This document shows positions 5,383-7,674 of a DNA stretch of 7,674 bases, piece after piece. The notes below the pieces were generated by a model, which worked only from the letters and a program-made list of their open reading frames with translations, made no database searches and was not told the origin of the DNA. The position numbers were made by a program, and so were the translations under genes. The stretch's first letter is position 1. Each line of letters opens with the position of its first letter. Source of the DNA: an uncultured Eubacteriales bacterium (GTDB lineage: Bacteria; Bacillota; Clostridia; Monoglobales; Monoglobaceae); NCBI GenBank assembly GCA_900542675.1, contig UQOT01000089.1:1-7674 (forward strand). The letters run 5' to 3'.

Positions 5383-6320
5383 AAAGCCTCCTCATCAATC
5401 CAGCCTGTAACATTGAGCCCAACCGGTTTAACGCCGCATAGTGAAGCAGGCTTTGTTATTCTGTATCGTCCGTTTATATTTTTGCCGTCATAGAGATAAT
5501 ACGTTCCTGACAGTCTACTCGCAATGTTATTTGTTTCGCTGTCAACATATATTGGCGTATTGTCAAGATATATCTCGCTGCCTGCCTGTCCGCTATCAAC
5601 CGCAGTAGCTTTTGGCAACTTAAGAACGGTTCCCGGAAAAATCCAATGACCGTTATCACTTCCGTTAAATCCGTGATTTACAGCAACATCCTCAATTACA
5701 TCCTTGTTTATGTCATAAATCTCACTCCACCGCATCCCGCTGCCCAAATAACACTCCGCAATACCCCACAAAGTATCGCCGTCGACTACCGTATACGTAT
5801 CATATTCAATATTCCATTCACGCTCTATAGCATCTGATGTATCCGGTTCATCAACCGTTATTGAAAATTTTGGTTCACGGTTTTCCTTAAACTCTATGTA
5901 ATAAAAATAATCACCGTTTGGTTCCTTATATGTTACCTCATAATCCGAAAGAATAACGTCGTGAAAAATCGGAGTATTAGTTATTAGAATTTGAAGCGGT
6001 GTCTTATCGCGCTTCCATATTGAAAGTACGCTCTGCCAATGCTCAGGGTCAACCCACGGTCCATATACGCACGGATGGTTTTGATTATTTACCCCGGGAA
6101 ACCTACTGTTCCAGTTAATACTAAACAGATTTGTGCCGATAGCCTGCGCAACTTCTCCTACATCCATCACATTGTATGCAGCAAATTTCACACCACCGGA
6201 TTTAAAAACTATTTTATCCGGCGTCCAGGGAATAACATAAACGCCGGTAACGCCGCGTTCAAATATCGAAATCTGAACATCCATTCTTCGCTTAGTGCCA
6301 AGCCATTTAGAATATTCCAC
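5379..6320 (-). CDS. xkdP: LysM-containing tail/baseplate protein (XkdP-like) with SH3-like C-terminal extension
   Basis: This 313-residue protein occupies the XkdP position between tape measure and hub. In that family an N-terminal beta-sandwich binds the tube and baseplate, and a LysM domain follows. Residues 13-155 form the N-terminal region (V-I-P-W-T-P-D-K-I near 29-37; S-I-W-K-R-D-K-T-P-L-Q-I-L-I at 100-113). LysM covers about 176-236: Y-T-V-V-D-G-D-T-L-W-G-I-A (176-188), W-S-E-I-Y-D-I-N (198-205), I-F-P-G-T-V-L-K-L-P (227-236). Residues 255-313 are an extra SH3-like domain also found at the end of the next gene. The GTG at 6320 is preceded by AAGGGGG about ten bases upstream; an ATG 12 codons further in has no comparable site but cannot be excluded. 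The gene starts 14 bases after the tape measure stop. LysM in tail proteins is usually structural rather than lytic, and no catalytic residues are seen. Confidence 0.88.
   Translation of the reverse strand: MEYSKWLGTKRRMDVQISIFERGVTGVYVIPWTPDKIVFKSGGVKFAAYNVMDVGEVAQAIGTNLFSINWNSRFPGVNNQNHPCVYGPWVDPEHWQSVLSIWKRDKTPLQILITNTPIFHDVILSDYEVTYKEPNGDYFYYIEFKENREPKFSITVDEPDTSDAIEREWNIEYDTYTVVDGDTLWGIAECYLGSGMRWSEIYDINKDVIEDVAVNHGFNGSDNGHWIFPGTVLKLPKATAVDSGQAGSEIYLDNTPIYVDSETNNIASRLSGTYYLYDGKNINGRYRITKPASLCGVKPVGLNVTGWIDEEAL
5382..5558 (-). repeat. Copy A of the duplicated SH3-like C-terminal domain (in the XkdP-like gene)
   Basis: Codes for residues 255-313 of the LysM protein: T-P-I-Y-V-D start, S-G-T-Y-Y-L-Y-D-G, the block GRYRIT, then LCGVKP and N-V-T-G-W-I-D. 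It is paralogous to copy B (4114-4296), with 31 of 59 residues identical. The pattern resembles small SH3-like modules with S-G-T-Y-Y and G-R-x-R-I-T signatures that I associate with clostridial phage and cell-wall-active proteins. Confidence 0.85.
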
Positions 6321-6334
6321 GCGTTAAAACCCCC

Positions 6335-7674
6335 TTACATCGTTATCCTCTTTGGTGTATTTCTGAAATTATCCTCAAGATTTTGCTTTATAATGTTTGT
6401 AACCTCCCTGGCAATTGTCTCGTAGTTCTCTTCAATAGCTGTTAAGACATCGCCATTCGCGCCCGATGCATCAATATGAAACGCTATTCCGCCCAAGTTT
6501 ACCATTATGCTTCCCGACGCTACCGTATTTCCCGAATTATCTTCTCCGAAAATACTGTCATCATATCTGCCCGGCACAATTTGATTGTTATATCCTTCAT
6601 CAAAATTACCCGATAACATTCTTTGTGTCTGGCTTGCAGTAAATACTCGGTCTCCTGTTGAAAGCGGAATTTGTACATTTCTTCCGGCAAATAAATATCC
6701 TCTGTTATTATGCACAACCATTTCTGTCGGATTGGCTGTAATCTGGTCGTTTATTGTAGCAAATTCATCCATTGCAAATGGAGTGCCCATTGCGTGATGA
6801 ATACTTCCGGGATCAGGTATTGTTCCAACGGTTGTTATATAATACGTCACTGTTGCACTCTTATTTGGCGGTGAATATCCGTCAACAGCCGAGGAGTCAA
6901 CGCTGTACTTGACAACACCCGTCTTATCTGACGGCGTATATCCGTCAATCGCAGACGCATCTAAGCCGTATTTTACAGTAGCTGAAGTAGTCGCCTGCAT
7001 ACTGAGACTCATTTGGGAAAGCTGTTCAAGCAATCCTGCGCCTCCGTTTTCCATAACATAATTCGGTACGACTTTAACTGTCGGGGTTACGGTTAACTCT
7101 GCACTTGAAAGTCCTGCATTAATCGAGCTCATAACACTTGCACCGATAGCAGAGCCGTCAATAGCTCCTCCTATATTTTCCGGGCTTAGGCTTTCGTTTA
7201 GTTTACTCATCAAACTTGCGCCGATGTTAAAATCCAAACTACTGAAATCAACGCTTGCAAGGCTGCTGTTTACAGAAGCCATAAGGCTTTCACCAATATT
7301 TAGATCAGCTGATAAATCGGGTGATATATTAGTAATACTGTTACCTATAGCATTCATAACAGTTTGACCAATAGGCAAAGTTCCCATAGCCGAAGCATCA
7401 ATATTACTCAGTGATGCGTTTATCGTATCCATAATGCCTTGTCCAATGTTAAGAGTGCCCATAACGCTGCTGTCTATATTTTGCATACTTGAAACAATAC
7501 TTTGCATAACAGACTGTCCTATTGGCATTTTTCCGAGTTCAGAGTCACTCACATTTGCAAAAGATGTATTTATTGCGCCAAGTACGTCTCTTGCGAGTGA
7601 GTCTGTATCTCTCACAACCCTGTCTGCGCTTTCCTTAGCTGTTTGCGGCCATTTGTCAATGCCGTTTTTAAGTG
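6335..7674 (-). CDS. Phage tail tape measure protein, C-terminal part (partial)
   Basis: This is the C-terminal ~445 residues of a tape measure protein, which sets tail length and in PBSX-type tails is followed by the LysM protein, as here. The frame is open through the right edge; a GTG at 7615 is only an internal valine, not a start. The visible part begins with a seven-fold ~25-residue repeat rich in Ser, Ile and Met (coded by 7094-7597). Next come a V-x-P-T-V-K-V-V strand, a Q-M-S-L-S-M-Q helix, and two 21-residue V-K-Y repeats plus a third partial one. The segment TEMVVHNNRGYLFAG followed by D-R-V-F-T-A-S-Q-T is the typical tape-measure C-terminal pattern (E-x-V, then a D-x-V-x-T-A-x-Q-T end). 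It ends with I-M-V-N-L-G-G-I-A-F-H-I and an amphipathic helix. No transmembrane segment is evident. The N-terminal rod lies outside the window. Confidence 0.9.
   Translation of the reverse strand, partial: LKNGIDKWPQTAKESADRVVRDTDSLARDVLGAINTSFANVSDSELGKMPIGQSVMQSIVSSMQNIDSSVMGTLNIGQGIMDTINASLSNIDASAMGTLPIGQTVMNAIGNSITNISPDLSADLNIGESLMASVNSSLASVDFSSLDFNIGASLMSKLNESLSPENIGGAIDGSAIGASVMSSINAGLSSAELTVTPTVKVVPNYVMENGGAGLLEQLSQMSLSMQATTSATVKYGLDASAIDGYTPSDKTGVVKYSVDSSAVDGYSPPNKSATVTYYITTVGTIPDPGSIHHAMGTPFAMDEFATINDQITANPTEMVVHNNRGYLFAGRNVQIPLSTGDRVFTASQTQRMLSGNFDEGYNNQIVPGRYDDSIFGEDNSGNTVASGSIMVNLGGIAFHIDASGANGDVLTAIEENYETIAREVTNIIKQNLEDNFRNTPKRITM
6842..6976 (-). repeat. 21-residue V-K-Y repeats in the tape measure C-terminal region
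   Basis: Three units start at V-K-Y-G-L-D, V-K-Y-S-V-D and V-T-Y-Y, exactly 21 residues (63 bases) apart. The first two are full copies sharing V-K-Y-x-(L/V)-D-(A/S)-S-A-(I/V)-D-G-Y-(T/S)-P; the third keeps only its first strand. Alternating beta strand and D-G-Y-x-P loop repeats of this kind are familiar near the C-terminus of Firmicute tape measure proteins. Confidence 0.75.
7094..7597 (-). repeat. Seven ~25-residue (75-bp) repeats in the tape measure protein
   Basis: Consecutive units begin L-A-R-D-V-L, I-G-Q-S-V-M, I-G-Q-G-I-M, I-G-Q-T-V-M, I-G-E-S-L-M, I-G-A-S-L-M and I-G-A-S-V-M. Lengths are 25, 25, 25, 25, 24, 26 and 18 (last one incomplete). A rough consensus is I-G-Q-S-V-M-x-x-I-N-x-S-L-x-x-I-D-x-S-x-M-G-T-L-N. 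The DNA copies have diverged, so the array is old rather than a recent expansion. The pattern suggests one amphipathic helix plus a loop per unit. Confidence 0.8.

Noticed and set aside
5613..5795. LysM domain as sign of a lysin or peptidoglycan hydrolase
   Set aside because: No catalytic domain accompanies it, and the gene's position and N-terminal region match the structural XkdP-type tail protein.
200..6797. Open frames on the plus strand (for example 664-999, 3073-3393, 4595-4942, 6039-6425)
   Set aside because: They lie antisense to well-supported tail genes, have no recognisable domains, and are explained as shadows of the coding strand.
7613..7615. GTG at 7615 as the start of the tape measure gene
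   Set aside because: The frame remains open upstream to the window edge with compatible protein sequence and there is no ribosome binding site, so it is an internal valine codon.
1..7674. Defence system, CRISPR array, insertion sequence, tRNA or diversity-generating retroelement
   Set aside because: No matching repeats, transposase, reverse transcriptase or tRNA-like cloverleaf was seen. The window is filled almost entirely by tail genes.

Overview
This window is the distal half of a contractile-tail (myovirus-type) morphogenesis operon. It comes from a prophage, a phage or a phage-derived particle of an AT-rich Gram-positive host, most likely a Clostridia-type Firmicute. The evidence is PBSX-like (xkd) gene families in canonical order, strong GGAGG-type ribosome binding sites, tight gene packing and moderate AT richness. 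No gene pins down the host species. Every supported gene lies on the minus strand, so the operon reads from the right edge of the window to the left.

In transcription order, right to left: the C-terminal ~445 residues of a tape measure protein (cut by the right edge); an XkdP-like LysM baseplate/tube protein; an XkdQ-like hub protein; a DUF2577 (XkdR-like) protein; a DUF2634 (XkdS-like) wedge protein; a baseplate J (XkdT-like) wedge protein; a DUF2313 (XkdU-like) baseplate/fibre-connector protein; a collar-type tail fibre with a pyocin-knob-like tip; a 67-residue coiled-coil phage protein; and the first 50 residues of a further probable tail appendage protein, cut by the left edge. Genes overlap or are separated by at most 18 bases, except for an 87-base gap (152-238). 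That gap holds a stem-loop and a possible promoter in front of the last gene.

Together these genes would set tail length (tape measure), nucleate the tube and hub (XkdP/Q/R-like), build the baseplate wedges (XkdS/T/U-like) and attach the receptor-binding fibre and accessory proteins. A cryptic prophage or PBSX/diffocin-like tailocin would look the same here, because head, lysis and integration genes lie outside the window.

The most notable points are a ~59-residue SH3-like C-terminal domain carried by both adjacent hub-region proteins, two kinds of internal repeat in the tape measure protein, a three-unit 8-residue D-L-D-G repeat at the end of the XkdU-like protein, and the promoter/stem-loop arrangement near the left end. 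I found no RNA genes, CRISPR, insertion sequences, att sites or defence genes. I also saw no convincing previously undescribed system.
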